Positions 1 to 8,711 of a stretch of DNA of 64,000 nucleotides are shown here, piece after piece. A program made the position numbers and the translations under genes. Source of the DNA: CAVQUE01 sp046290435 (GTDB lineage Bacteria; Actinomycetota; Acidimicrobiia; Acidimicrobiales; UBA8592); assembly GCA_046290435.1 (NCBI GenBank), contig JBKAGO010000002.1, forward strand, positions 8,657-72,656, in the 5' to 3' direction. Below the pieces are notes generated by a model, which saw only the letters and a list, made by a program, of their open reading frames with translations, was not told the origin of the DNA and did no database searches. The number at the start of each line of letters is the position of its first letter. The first letter of the stretch is position 1.

Positions 1-1440
1 GATCCCGTCGAGACCGACGAAGGCGACGGCGCCGAGGATCCACCGGCCGACGAAGGCGAAGCCGACGAGGAGCCCCCCGCCGAGGAAGGCGAAGGCGACG
101 AAGAGCCCCCCGCCGAGGAGGGCGACGAGGAGTCCATGGACGACGAGTCCGACGCTCCCACCGGCGACTTCGACGCCTCGATCTACGACCCGGTCGGCGA
201 GGCCACCGGCGATCCGATCAAGATCGGCTACCAGAACCCCGAGGGCGACCCGGCCGGCTCGTTCCCGGAGGCCTCGGCCGGTGCCGCAGCTGCTGCGGCG
301 TTCATCAATGCCGAACTCGGCGGCCTCGGTGGCCGTCCCATCGAGCTCGACATCTGCACCATGGCCATCACGCCTGACGAGTCCCAGCGCTGCGCCAACG
401 AGCTCTCCGCCGACGGCGTCGAGCTCGCGGTGCACTCGATCAACTTCTTCGGCAACCACTACCCGATCTACCAGGGGTCCAACATCCCGTCGGTGGTCGG
501 GAGCCCGGTGACCATCGCCGACTTCACCACGCCCGGCGTGTTCTCCATCGGTGGCGGCTGCCTGGCCCAGCACACCGGCCTGGTCCAGTTCGCGACCGAC
601 GAGATCACCGAGCTCGAAGGCATCGAGGTCAACCGGGTGAGCGTCCCGTGGTCGGACACGCCCCCGGGCGTCGTCTGCTACTACGACCTCGAGGCCAAGC
701 CCCTCGACGTCCTCAACGGCAGCGTCCCCGGTGACGCAGAGCGGGCCGGGTCGATGCCGGACCTCGAGCACATCGGCGTGCCGATCCTGCCGGGTGCCGC
801 CGACGTGACCGCGCAGGCCACCGAGGTCCTCGACTTCGATCCCGACGTCATCATCTTCTCGGCCCAGGGCGCCGACTGCTGGACCTTCGTCGACGCTCTC
901 GGCCGTCTGGGCTGGAGCACCGACGAGATCCCGCTGGTGCTGTCGGGCGCCTGCGTCGACTTCACCGCCATGGAACAGGCGGGCGAGCTGGCCGAGGGCA
1001 TCTACTTCATCGGCGCCGGCGGCTCGATCATCACCGATCCCGCCGTGCTCGAGCCCGGCAGCAAGGGCGCCATCGAGGCCGAGATCTACCAGACCAAGGC
1101 CCTCGAGTACGGCATGACCGAGGACGATCTCTTCAAGGGCTTCGGCACCAACGGCTGGAGCACCATGATGAACATCTGGCTCCAGGCCAAGAAGATCTCC
1201 GACGCCGGCGGCGAGGTCAACGCCGAGACCCTGGCGGAGGCCTTCGCCTCCACCGACAACGAGGCGGCCTTCGGGTCGACGCCGATCTCCTGCATCGACG
1301 CCCCCGAGCCCTACGTGGCCACCTGCAACACCGTCGTGAGCATCGAGCAGTGGGACGGCACACAGCTGGTCAACATCATCCCCGAGCTCACCGGCGTCGA
1401 TCTGATCGCCGGTACCGAGCTCAAGCCCGGCCCCGATTGA
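1..1440 (+). CDS. ABC transporter substrate-binding protein, branched-chain amino acid type (5' end missing)
   Basis: The frame is open from the first base of the window, so the N-terminus, presumably a lipoprotein signal, lies outside. The visible part begins with about 45 residues of Asp/Glu/Pro-rich linker built from repeats such as EEPPAEEG. A periplasmic binding domain of the leucine-binding type (Peripla_BP_6) follows, with the family opening KIGYQNPEGD and the later GAAAAAAFINAELGGLGG. Proteins of this type capture small polar solutes outside the membrane for an ABC importer. No permease or ATPase gene is visible, so they may lie to the left, and the ligand cannot be told from sequence. 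Cys residues around 118, 149, 282 and 318 of the visible ATG-numbered part could form disulfides. Family assignment is firm; substrate is unknown. Confidence 0.85.
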   Translation, partial: DPVETDEGDGAEDPPADEGEADEEPPAEEGEGDEEPPAEEGDEESMDDESDAPTGDFDASIYDPVGEATGDPIKIGYQNPEGDPAGSFPEASAGAAAAAAFINAELGGLGGRPIELDICTMAITPDESQRCANELSADGVELAVHSINFFGNHYPIYQGSNIPSVVGSPVTIADFTTPGVFSIGGGCLAQHTGLVQFATDEITELEGIEVNRVSVPWSDTPPGVVCYYDLEAKPLDVLNGSVPGDAERAGSMPDLEHIGVPILPGAADVTAQATEVLDFDPDVIIFSAQGADCWTFVDALGRLGWSTDEIPLVLSGACVDFTAMEQAGELAEGIYFIGAGGSIITDPAVLEPGSKGAIEAEIYQTKALEYGMTEDDLFKGFGTNGWSTMMNIWLQAKKISDAGGEVNAETLAEAFASTDNEAAFGSTPISCIDAPEPYVATCNTVVSIEQWDGTQLVNIIPELTGVDLIAGTELKPGPD

Positions 1441-1476
1441 TGGAACGGCGCCGTCCACCAACCCGTCCATGACGAG

Positions 1477-1513
1477 CCGGGGCCCGGGTCGAGTCATTCG
1501 ACCCGGGCCCCGG
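1477..1513. terminator. Bidirectional hairpin terminator between convergent genes
   Basis: A perfect 16-bp inverted repeat (CCGGGGCCCGGGTCGA and its complement) surrounds the 5-nt loop GTCAT. It lies between the stop of the substrate-binding protein and the stop of the carboxylase on the other strand. There is no clear T-run, as is usual in high-GC actinobacteria, but position and stem strength suit a two-way terminator. Confidence 0.8.
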
Positions 1514-1538
1514 TCGTGTCAGCGGCGATGCCCGGCGG

Positions 1539-4500
1539 TCACCAGCTGTCGATCATCGGGCGTTTCTTGCCGGTGCGTGGTGGGGGCGGCCCGGCGGCGG
1601 TGAAGGCCCGGGCGATCCAGCGGCGGCTCTGGGCGGGGTCGATGACGTCGTCGATCTCGAAGTGGTCGGCCATCGAGACGCCCTTGCCCGCGGTGTAGAG
1701 GCGGTCGAGCAGCTGCTCGTACAGCTCTCGCCGCTCGGCAGGGTCCTCGATGGCCTCGAGCTCCTTGCGGTAGCCGAGCTTCACGGCGCCCTCGAGGCCC
1801 ATGCCGCCGAACTCCGATGTGGGCCAGCCCACCGTGAACATCGGGAACTTGAAGCCCCCCGACGCCATGGCCTGGGCACCCAGGCCGTAGCCCTTGCGCA
1901 ACACGATGGTGCAGGTCGGCACCGTGACGCTGCGAGCAGTGACGAACATCCGGCTGGCGTGACGGACCAGCGCCGTCCGCTCGGCGTCGGGGCCGACCAT
2001 GATCCCGGGCGTGTCGCACAACGAGACGATGGGCAGGTCGAACGCGTCGCACAGCTGCATGAACCGGGCGCCCTTGTCGGCGGCGTCGGCGTCGATCGCG
2101 CCGGCGAGGTGCGTGCAGTCGTTGGCCATGATCCCGACCGGGCGGCCCTCGATGCGGGCCAGCACGGTGACCATGCCCGCACCGAAGCCGCGGCGTAGCT
2201 CGAGCACCGAGCCCGTGTCGGCGAGGGTGTCGATGATGCGGCGCACGTCGTAGACCCGCAACCGGTTCTCGGGGATGGCGTGGCGCAGCAGACGCTGGTC
2301 GGCTTCCTCCCAGTCGCCGAGCGCACCCTGGAAGTACGCCAGGTACTGCTTGGCGACCGTCACCGCCTCGGCTTCGTCGGCGACGACGACGTCGACCACG
2401 CCGTTGGCGCGCTGGACGTCGATGGGGGCGATCTCGGTGGGGCGGAACACCCCGAGGCCGCCGCCTTCGATCATGGCGGGGCCGCCCATCGCGATGTGGG
2501 AGCGTTCGGTGGCGATGACCACGTCGCAACAGCCCAGCAGCGCGGCGTTGCCGGCGAAGCAGTAGCCGTCGTTGATGCCGACCATCGGCACCAGGCCCGA
2601 AAGCTCGGCCCACAGGCCGAACGCCAGGCAGTCGAGGCCGGCGACACCCATGCCGTCGGTGTCGCCGGGGCGCCCTCCCCCACCCTCGGTGAAGAACACC
2701 ACCGGCAGGCGCCACCGATGGGCCAGCTCGAAGAGGCGGTCCTTCTTGCGATGGTTCTGACCGCCCTGGGTGCCGGCGAGCACGGTGTAGTCGTAGGACA
2801 TGACCGCACAGCGGCTCTGGTCGGGGCCGAAGAGATCGCCGTTGACGCTGCCGATGCCGGCGACCAGGCCGTCGGCGGGGGTGTTGGCGATGAGGTCCTC
2901 GACGCTGCGGCGCCGCCGCTGCGGGGCGATGACCAGCGGCCCGTACTCGATGTAGGTACCGGGGTCGACGAGGTCGTCGAGGTTCTCGCGTGCGGTGCGC
3001 TGACCGGTGCGGCGCCGACGGGCGACGCTGTCGGGCCGGCGGTGGTCGAGCCCGATCTCGTGGCGTTCGATGGCCTCGGCGAGGTCGGGGCGGATGAAGT
3101 CGAGATCGGCGATCCCGAGCTCGGTGGTGTCGCTCGTGCGCTCGATGTCGGACATCACCTCGATAGCCACGAGCGGGTGGCCCTCGAAGACTGCGGTCCC
3201 GGCCTCGACGAGGATGGCGGTCACCGTGCCCGGCTCCGGCGCAACGACCACGTGCTCCATCTTCATCGCCTCCATGACCGCCACGGTGGCGCCGGCGGCG
3301 ACGATGGCACCGACCTCGACGTCGATGCTGACGACGGTGCCCTGCATCGGAGCAGAGGCGGTGACCACGCCCTCGCCTGCCAGTGCCGCCGGAGGCGCCT
3401 GCGATCCTGCGGCGCCTTCATCGACGTCGGGGGCAAGGGCTGCGTCCCGACCGTGGGCCAGCACGGCGAGCGGATCGCTGCGGTCGACCCGGGCGCCGGC
3501 GATGCCGTCTCGGGGCACCGGCGCTGCGCCGTCGTGGGGAGCGTGCCGACCGGCGGCCGGGTGATCGACAGCGATACCGGCGACGAGGCCGGCGAGGTTC
3601 TCGTCGAGCCAGCGGGTGTGGACACCGCCCGCGGCGATCTCGTCGCGGGCGACGATGGCGCCGATGAGGGCCGCCGTCGAGTCGACCGCTCCGGTGGATG
3701 TCTCCGCCAGCGCGGCAGCCAAGCGGGCCAGGGCCCGGCGAGGGTCGTCGCTGCGGTGGTGGGCGACGATCTTGGCGGCGAGCGTGTCGTAGCGGGGGTT
3801 CGTGGTGTCGCCGGGGGCGACGCCGGTGTCGACCCGGATGCCGGGCCCGGTGGGGAACACCAGCGGGTCGAGCCTCCCGCCGCCGGGCCGGACGCTGCCG
3901 TCGGCATCGAGGCGCTCCAGGTTCAGCCGGGCCTGCACCGCGGTGCCGGTCGGGGCGTCGGGCAGCTCGAGGTCGGCCAGGCGGGCGCCGCCGGCCAGGC
4001 GGATCTGGGCCTCGACCAGGTCGACGCCGAGCACTTCTTCGGTGACGGTGTGCTCCACCTGGATACGGGCGTTGCCCTCGCAGAACACGATGGTGGCCTC
4101 GGCGGTGTCGGCACCGACGACGAGGAACTCCATCGTCGCCAGGCTGCGCAGCCCGATGGGCGCCACCAGGTCGAGCGCATGGCGGACCAGGCGGGCACGG
4201 GTCTCGGGATGCAGTCCGGGCGCCGGGGCCATCTCGACGAGCTTCTGACGTTGGCGCTGGATGCTGCACTCACGCTCGCCGAGGGCCGCGACGCCGGTGC
4301 CGTCGCCGATGACCTGGACTTCGATGTGGCGGGCACCCAGCAGCAGCTCCTCCGCGTAGAGCGCGCCGTCGCCGAAGGCAGAGCGGGCCTCGGACGCGCA
4401 CCGGGCCACGGCCTCGGCCGCCAGGTCGGCGGTGTCTGGCGAGCCGACGGCGTTGCCTGCGCCGGCGGGCGCCACGATGCGCATCCCCCGTCCCCCTCCC

Positions 4501-5027
4501 CCGGCGGCGGCCTTGATCATCAAAGCCGCGTCGGGCCCGAGCTCGGCCAGCAGACCCATCGCCGCTTCGACGGCAGCGTCGACCGAAGCCGGTCGGCCCT
4601 CGCCGTCGGCTACCTCGGGCAGGTCGGCACCGCGGGCAACCGGCACGCCCACGGTCTGCGCGTGGCGGCGAGCGGCGACCTTGTCGCCGAACAGGGCGAG
4701 CGTGTCGGGGCTCGGGCCGATGAAGGTCAGGCCGGCGGCTTCGACCGCAGTGGCGAACGCCGCGTTCTCGGCCAGGAACCCGTATCCCGGGTGCACGGCC
4801 TGGCAGTCGCTGCGCCGGGCAGCATCGACGACGGCGTCGATGTCCAGATAGGCCGCCGGGCCGACACCAGCCAGCGTGACTGCCCCGTCGGCACGTCGGA
4901 CATGGAGGCTGCCAGCGTCGTCGTCGGGGTGCACGGCCACCGACTCGATCCCCAGGTCGGCGAGCGTGCGCATCACCCGCACGGCGATCTCGCCCCGATT
5001 GGCCACCAACACCCTGCTGATCGTCAT
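1539..5027 (-). CDS. Single-chain acyl-CoA carboxylase (biotin carboxylase, biotin carrier and carboxyltransferase fused)
   Basis: This 1162-residue protein should carboxylate an acyl-CoA using ATP and bicarbonate. Residues 1-450 are biotin carboxylase: RVLVANRGEIAVRV at the start, the glycine-rich ATP loop KAAAGGGGRGMR, and HIEVQVIGD. The biotin carrier follows, with the biotinylated lysine in VMEAMKMEH near residue 588. From about 640 on is a carboxyltransferase with both crotonase-like halves (EGGGGRPGDTDGMG, then ANDCTHLAGAID and GFGAGM). Actinobacterial enzymes normally keep alpha and beta on separate chains; long fused carboxylases are known but less common. The acyl substrate (acetyl, propionyl or longer) cannot be decided. 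The ATG start matches the conserved N-terminus. The gene lies 20 nt below the SH3 lipoprotein gene and is probably cotranscribed with it. Confidence 0.9.
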   Translation of the reverse strand: MTISRVLVANRGEIAVRVMRTLADLGIESVAVHPDDDAGSLHVRRADGAVTLAGVGPAAYLDIDAVVDAARRSDCQAVHPGYGFLAENAAFATAVEAAGLTFIGPSPDTLALFGDKVAARRHAQTVGVPVARGADLPEVADGEGRPASVDAAVEAAMGLLAELGPDAALMIKAAAGGGGRGMRIVAPAGAGNAVGSPDTADLAAEAVARCASEARSAFGDGALYAEELLLGARHIEVQVIGDGTGVAALGERECSIQRQRQKLVEMAPAPGLHPETRARLVRHALDLVAPIGLRSLATMEFLVVGADTAEATIVFCEGNARIQVEHTVTEEVLGVDLVEAQIRLAGGARLADLELPDAPTGTAVQARLNLERLDADGSVRPGGGRLDPLVFPTGPGIRVDTGVAPGDTTNPRYDTLAAKIVAHHRSDDPRRALARLAAALAETSTGAVDSTAALIGAIVARDEIAAGGVHTRWLDENLAGLVAGIAVDHPAAGRHAPHDGAAPVPRDGIAGARVDRSDPLAVLAHGRDAALAPDVDEGAAGSQAPPAALAGEGVVTASAPMQGTVVSIDVEVGAIVAAGATVAVMEAMKMEHVVVAPEPGTVTAILVEAGTAVFEGHPLVAIEVMSDIERTSDTTELGIADLDFIRPDLAEAIERHEIGLDHRRPDSVARRRRTGQRTARENLDDLVDPGTYIEYGPLVIAPQRRRRSVEDLIANTPADGLVAGIGSVNGDLFGPDQSRCAVMSYDYTVLAGTQGGQNHRKKDRLFELAHRWRLPVVFFTEGGGGRPGDTDGMGVAGLDCLAFGLWAELSGLVPMVGINDGYCFAGNAALLGCCDVVIATERSHIAMGGPAMIEGGGLGVFRPTEIAPIDVQRANGVVDVVVADEAEAVTVAKQYLAYFQGALGDWEEADQRLLRHAIPENRLRVYDVRRIIDTLADTGSVLELRRGFGAGMVTVLARIEGRPVGIMANDCTHLAGAIDADAADKGARFMQLCDAFDLPIVSLCDTPGIMVGPDAERTALVRHASRMFVTARSVTVPTCTIVLRKGYGLGAQAMASGGFKFPMFTVGWPTSEFGGMGLEGAVKLGYRKELEAIEDPAERRELYEQLLDRLYTAGKGVSMADHFEIDDVIDPAQSRRWIARAFTAAGPPPPRTGKKRPMIDSW

Positions 5028-5047
5028 TGCGTCCCTCCCCCTCGCGC

Positions 5048-5893
5048 TCAGCGCACGAACTCCGACGCCACCCAGCCGGTCTGGCCGCCGACACGGACCT
5101 CGGTCCAGTCGCGGCCGTCGGCGTTCTGCGTGCGGCCGGTGCCCTCGAGGCGGTCGCCGTCGTCGAGCTCGGCGATGACATTGGAGTCGAGGCCCGGTGC
5201 GTCCCGCAGGTTCAGCCCGTCCGGCGCGACCACCCGCAGCTCCTGTCCCCCACCATCGCCGTCGCCGTCGTCATCAGCGCCGCCGTCGCCATCTTCGTCC
5301 ACGGGTAGCGGCGTCGGCGTCCCGACCGGGGTCGGTGTGGGCAACGGCGTGGGGGTCGGGCGGGCGATCTCGCTGGTGTACTGCGCGAACACCCAGCCCT
5401 CGGTGTCGCCACCGATGACCACCTGCAGCCACAGGCCGCCCTCGTCGCTCTGGCTCCCGCCGAGCACCCGCAGGGTCTCGCCCGGCGGGATCTGGGCGAC
5501 ACGATCGAACGACGAGCTGGGGCCGGCCCGCACGTTGAGAGCCTCCTCGACGCCGACGACCTCGACCCACTCGGGCACCTCGATCGACGGATCGACGGTC
5601 GGGCCATCGGCGGCGTCGCCATCGGCCTCACTGTCATCGGCCTCGGCGCCGTCGGGGCTGTCGGTGGCGCCGTCGGCGGAGCCATCACCGTCGGCTGCCG
5701 TGGCTCCGTCGGCCTCGTCGGCACCCTCACCCACGTCGGCTGAGCCGTCGTCGCCGTCGGCTCCAGCGTCGGCGTCTGCCGCGCCCGCATCGTCGGTGCC
5801 TGCGGTGTCGCCCTCGTCATCGCCTCCACACGCTGCGGCGACTGCGAGCAGGAGGACGAGGCCCAACGTTGCGAACAGGCGAGCGAGCCTCAT
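5048..5893 (-). CDS. Secreted lipoprotein with two bacterial SH3 domains
   Basis: A 281-residue predicted lipoprotein. The signal peptide MRLARLFATLGLVLLLAVAAAC ends in a lipobox with Cys22. A long Asp/Ala/Gly-rich acidic linker follows. The first SH3b domain (about 100-175) carries the typical LNVRAGPSSSFDRVAQIPPGE pattern. A Thr-Pro linker (PTPTPLPTPTP) and another acidic stretch lead to the second SH3b domain (about 215-281, LNLRDAPGLDSNVIAELDDGD and GQTGWVASEFVR). SH3b domains commonly bind peptidoglycan or other surface ligands, so a cell-envelope role is likely. The start overlaps the stop of the PPOX-like gene by ATGA, so the two are translationally coupled. No enzymatic domain is visible. 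Confidence 0.85.
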   Translation of the reverse strand: MRLARLFATLGLVLLLAVAAACGGDDEGDTAGTDDAGAADADAGADGDDGSADVGEGADEADGATAADGDGSADGATDSPDGAEADDSEADGDAADGPTVDPSIEVPEWVEVVGVEEALNVRAGPSSSFDRVAQIPPGETLRVLGGSQSDEGGLWLQVVIGGDTEGWVFAQYTSEIARPTPTPLPTPTPVGTPTPLPVDEDGDGGADDDGDGDGGGQELRVVAPDGLNLRDAPGLDSNVIAELDDGDRLEGTGRTQNADGRDWTEVRVGGQTGWVASEFVR

Positions 5894-6486
5894 ACGCGGG
5901 TGGTGCTGGGGCCGGCGGGGCTGTTGGCGAACATGGCTTCGCTGTCGAAGCCGATCCGAGTGTCGGGGCGGAGCTCGAGCACCACCCGTCCCGGCGAATC
6001 GAGGTGATGGACGAAGGCGTCCTGCTTGGCGACGTCGCCCGGGCGCACCTTCTCGGCCAGGGCCCGGTACATCCACGCCAGCGTGTCGGGGTCGTCGTGG
6101 ATGACGACATCGCCCTTGAAGGTCACGGCCTGGCTGATGCCGATGTCGGTCCCGCGGCTGGACACCGCCACCGAACCCCGTGGGCGCTTCTCGAGGGCCC
6201 GCACGCGCTTGCGGCGCCGAGTGCAGGTCAGCCAGATGGAGCCGTCGTGCTCGACGAAGTTCATGTAGACGCCGACGGGATCGCCGGCGTCGGTGGTCCA
6301 CATGAACACGCACTCGGTCTGGGTGTCGAGCAGCGTCTGCTCGCGCTCGTCGGACAGCACGAACATCGAGACGTCCTCGTAGCTGTCGACATAATCGTCG
6401 CCGGTGGTGGCGCCGTCATCGCTCGTGGGGTCGTCGCTCGTCGTATCGCCGTCGGTCACTGGCACGGTCCTCCCGCAGATGGTCAC
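5890..6486 (-). CDS. PPOX/FMN-binding split-barrel family protein
   Basis: A 198-residue protein. Residues from about 40 on match the pyridoxamine-5'-phosphate-oxidase-like split barrel used by flavin- or F420-dependent enzymes: VYMNFVEHDGSIWLTCTRRRKRVRALEKRPRGSVAV, where the strand-turn-strand with basic residues usually holds the cofactor phosphate. The N-terminal 40 residues are Asp/Thr-rich and look disordered, so the true start could be slightly further in; an internal GTG at 6462 is an alternative. The GTG chosen overlaps the stop of the molybdopterin oxidoreductase gene by GTGA, and the 3' end overlaps the SH3 lipoprotein start. Cofactor and substrate cannot be assigned from sequence. 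Confidence 0.75.
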   Translation of the reverse strand: MTICGRTVPVTDGDTTSDDPTSDDGATTGDDYVDSYEDVSMFVLSDEREQTLLDTQTECVFMWTTDAGDPVGVYMNFVEHDGSIWLTCTRRRKRVRALEKRPRGSVAVSSRGTDIGISQAVTFKGDVVIHDDPDTLAWMYRALAEKVRPGDVAKQDAFVHHLDSPGRVVLELRPDTRIGFDSEAMFANSPAGPSTTRV

Positions 6487-8663
6487 ACGAGACTGTACGA
6501 CTCATCGGAGCGGCGGACGTTCACCGGGATGGCGCTCATCCACGGGATCCCGCTGATGGGATCGCCGGTGGCGGCGACATCGGAGAGCCTGCCGGTGTTG
6601 GAGCCGATCGTGCGCACCTCGCCGTCGTACTTGGGCACGTCACCGAAGCTGTGCGCCATGGAGATGACGCCCGGCTTGACGTCGTCGGCGGGCTCGACGA
6701 TGCCCAGGATGGTGGCCCGACCGGAGTCGATCTCGATGATGGTGCCGCTGTCGAAGCCGCAGTCGGCCATGTCGCTCGGATGCATGAACGCGGGGTTGTA
6801 GCGCCAGCGGGACACCAGCGCGTCGATGTCGCGGCCCGAGGAGTTGTACACGTCGGGCATCCGCCGGCTGACCAGACGGTGCGTGAACTCGGCGTCGAGG
6901 CCATAGCCGCCGTGGCCGGTGAGTGGTTCGGCGGCGACCTCGGCGAGCTCGGCCATCATCATCTCGTGGCCGACCTGCAGGCGGTGGGGCCAGCCGGGTT
7001 CGGCGGCGCCGACGACCGCTTCGGGGTCACCGAACATGGCCCCGTGGCGATGGCTGCGGACCTCGTCGAGGGGGATGCGCGACGACCGGTGCATGATGTC
7101 GAGCAGCTCGTCGGCGGTGGGCTCGACCTCCATATTCAGCTCGACGCCCGCGAAGCGCAGCTGCAGGCCCATGCGCCGCGCGAGGCGGTAGAAGAACTGC
7201 CACTCCTCGACCACCTCGGACCCCTCGGGCGGGTCGACGATGGCCGGGGCGTACTGGGCGTAGGGGGCGGGATAGCCGGTGGTGGCGGCGCCGTACCCCC
7301 AGATGCCCTCGTTGGGCATCGTCGTGCCGGCGACCTCGAGCGACAGCTTGGGGGCGATGACGTAGTCGCACAGCTTGGCCGTGGCCGACATCTTGAGATC
7401 GATGGTGACGTGCAGGTCGAGCGACTCGAGCGCCTCGATGGCCAGCAGCTGATCGGGCCAGGCCGCCGCCGGGTTGCCGCCCACGGTGAACAGGGCCCGT
7501 ACCTGGCCGTCGCCCTCGAGGAGGATCTCCTCGGCCAGTGCCGCCGTGGGCATGCCGCCGGCGTTGTCGCCCAGACCCCGGATACGCAGCTGCTCGCCGT
7601 AGCCGTGCGACGGCACGGGTGGGTCGGCCTGGGCCCGTGCCTCGCGGCGGGGCAGCAGCACGTAGGGGTTGGGCAGCGGCTCGCCTGCGCGCAGCCACCG
7701 GCCGCACACGGTCTGGATGGCGGCCACCAGGTACTCGGTGAGGGTGCCCCGTGGCGCCATGTTGGGTCCGGTGCCGGCGGTGACCGAGCCGACCCGGCCC
7801 GACGCGAACATCCGCGCCGCGGCCACCAGGTCGGCGGCGGGAACGTCTGCCCGGCCCTCGACGTAGTCGGGGGTGAAGGGCTCGACGGCGACCGCGAGCT
7901 GGTCGTAGCCGGCGACGTGGTCGGCGATGAACGCCCCGTCGACGAGACCCTCGGTGATCATCACCCGCAGCAGACCCGCCAGGGTGGTCGGGTCCTCGCC
8001 GGGGCGGCACTGCAGATGGAGGTCGGCCACCCGGGCGGCCTCGGTCACCCGCGGGTCGATCACGATCAGCTTCATGCCCCGCTGCTTCGCCTCACGCAGG
8101 CGCTTGGCCGGGTTGTACTGGGGGATGCCGCCCCACATCGACACCGTCGGGTTGGCCCCGACGAGCATCCACGTGTCGGCCGCATCGAACGGCTGGGGCC
8201 CGGCGTTCCAGGACCCGTGCAGCGCCTTCGCGATGCCCTTGCCCGGCTGGTCGATGGCCCCGGAGGAGAACCGCATGGGCGACCCGATGGCCTGCATGAA
8301 GCTCTTCGCCATGGCGTTGCCGGTGGCATACATGAACGAGAACGTGCCGGTGTACATGGCAATCGAGCGGGGCCCGTGGCTGTCGAGCAGGTCCTGCACC
8401 CGGGCCGCGATGTCGTCGACCGCCTCGTCGAGCGGCACCGGGACGAACCCGTCGTCGGTGCGGCGCTGCGGGTGCAGCAGGCGCTCGGGGTGGGCGTGCT
8501 GTTCGGGCAGCGATCGGCCCTTCTTGCACGAGAACCCCTCGTACATCGGGTTGGCGACATCGCCGACGACCTTGACGGCACGCCCGTCGTCGACGGTGAC
8601 CTCGATGCCACAGAACGCATGGCAGAACCGACAGAACGACTGCTCGACCTTCACGGCCACCAC
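6483..8663 (-). CDS. Molybdopterin oxidoreductase, DMSO-reductase superfamily
   Basis: A 726-residue cytoplasmic enzyme with no Tat signal. The N-terminal 4Fe-4S module has Cys11, Cys14, Cys18 and Cys46 (CRFCHAFCG ... GFSCKKGRS). The Mo-bisMGD catalytic core follows (IDQPGKGIAKALHGSWNAG; LIVIDPRVTEAARVADLHL; FTVGGNPAAAWPDQ), and the C-terminal dinucleotide-binding domain runs from about 600 (GTIIEIDSGRA, PGVISMAHSFG). It resembles formate dehydrogenase and other oxidoreductases of the family, but the Mo-ligand position does not give me an obvious Cys or Sec, so substrate is unassigned. It heads a coupled set with the PPOX-like protein and the SH3 lipoprotein. No dedicated electron-transfer or membrane subunit is visible beside it. 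Confidence 0.88.
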   Translation of the reverse strand: MVAVKVEQSFCRFCHAFCGIEVTVDDGRAVKVVGDVANPMYEGFSCKKGRSLPEQHAHPERLLHPQRRTDDGFVPVPLDEAVDDIAARVQDLLDSHGPRSIAMYTGTFSFMYATGNAMAKSFMQAIGSPMRFSSGAIDQPGKGIAKALHGSWNAGPQPFDAADTWMLVGANPTVSMWGGIPQYNPAKRLREAKQRGMKLIVIDPRVTEAARVADLHLQCRPGEDPTTLAGLLRVMITEGLVDGAFIADHVAGYDQLAVAVEPFTPDYVEGRADVPAADLVAAARMFASGRVGSVTAGTGPNMAPRGTLTEYLVAAIQTVCGRWLRAGEPLPNPYVLLPRREARAQADPPVPSHGYGEQLRIRGLGDNAGGMPTAALAEEILLEGDGQVRALFTVGGNPAAAWPDQLLAIEALESLDLHVTIDLKMSATAKLCDYVIAPKLSLEVAGTTMPNEGIWGYGAATTGYPAPYAQYAPAIVDPPEGSEVVEEWQFFYRLARRMGLQLRFAGVELNMEVEPTADELLDIMHRSSRIPLDEVRSHRHGAMFGDPEAVVGAAEPGWPHRLQVGHEMMMAELAEVAAEPLTGHGGYGLDAEFTHRLVSRRMPDVYNSSGRDIDALVSRWRYNPAFMHPSDMADCGFDSGTIIEIDSGRATILGIVEPADDVKPGVISMAHSFGDVPKYDGEVRTIGSNTGRLSDVAATGDPISGIPWMSAIPVNVRRSDESYSLV

Positions 8664-8711
8664 CCCCCGGTGATCTCTCGTGATGGCGACAGTACTACCG
8701 GGGTCCCAGCC

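Noticed and set aside
2280..6104. A 1274-residue open frame on the plus strand opposite the carboxylase gene
   Set aside because: It is a shadow of the GC-rich third-position bias of the carboxylase and lipoprotein genes. It has no recognisable domain, and the minus-strand genes have complete catalytic motifs.
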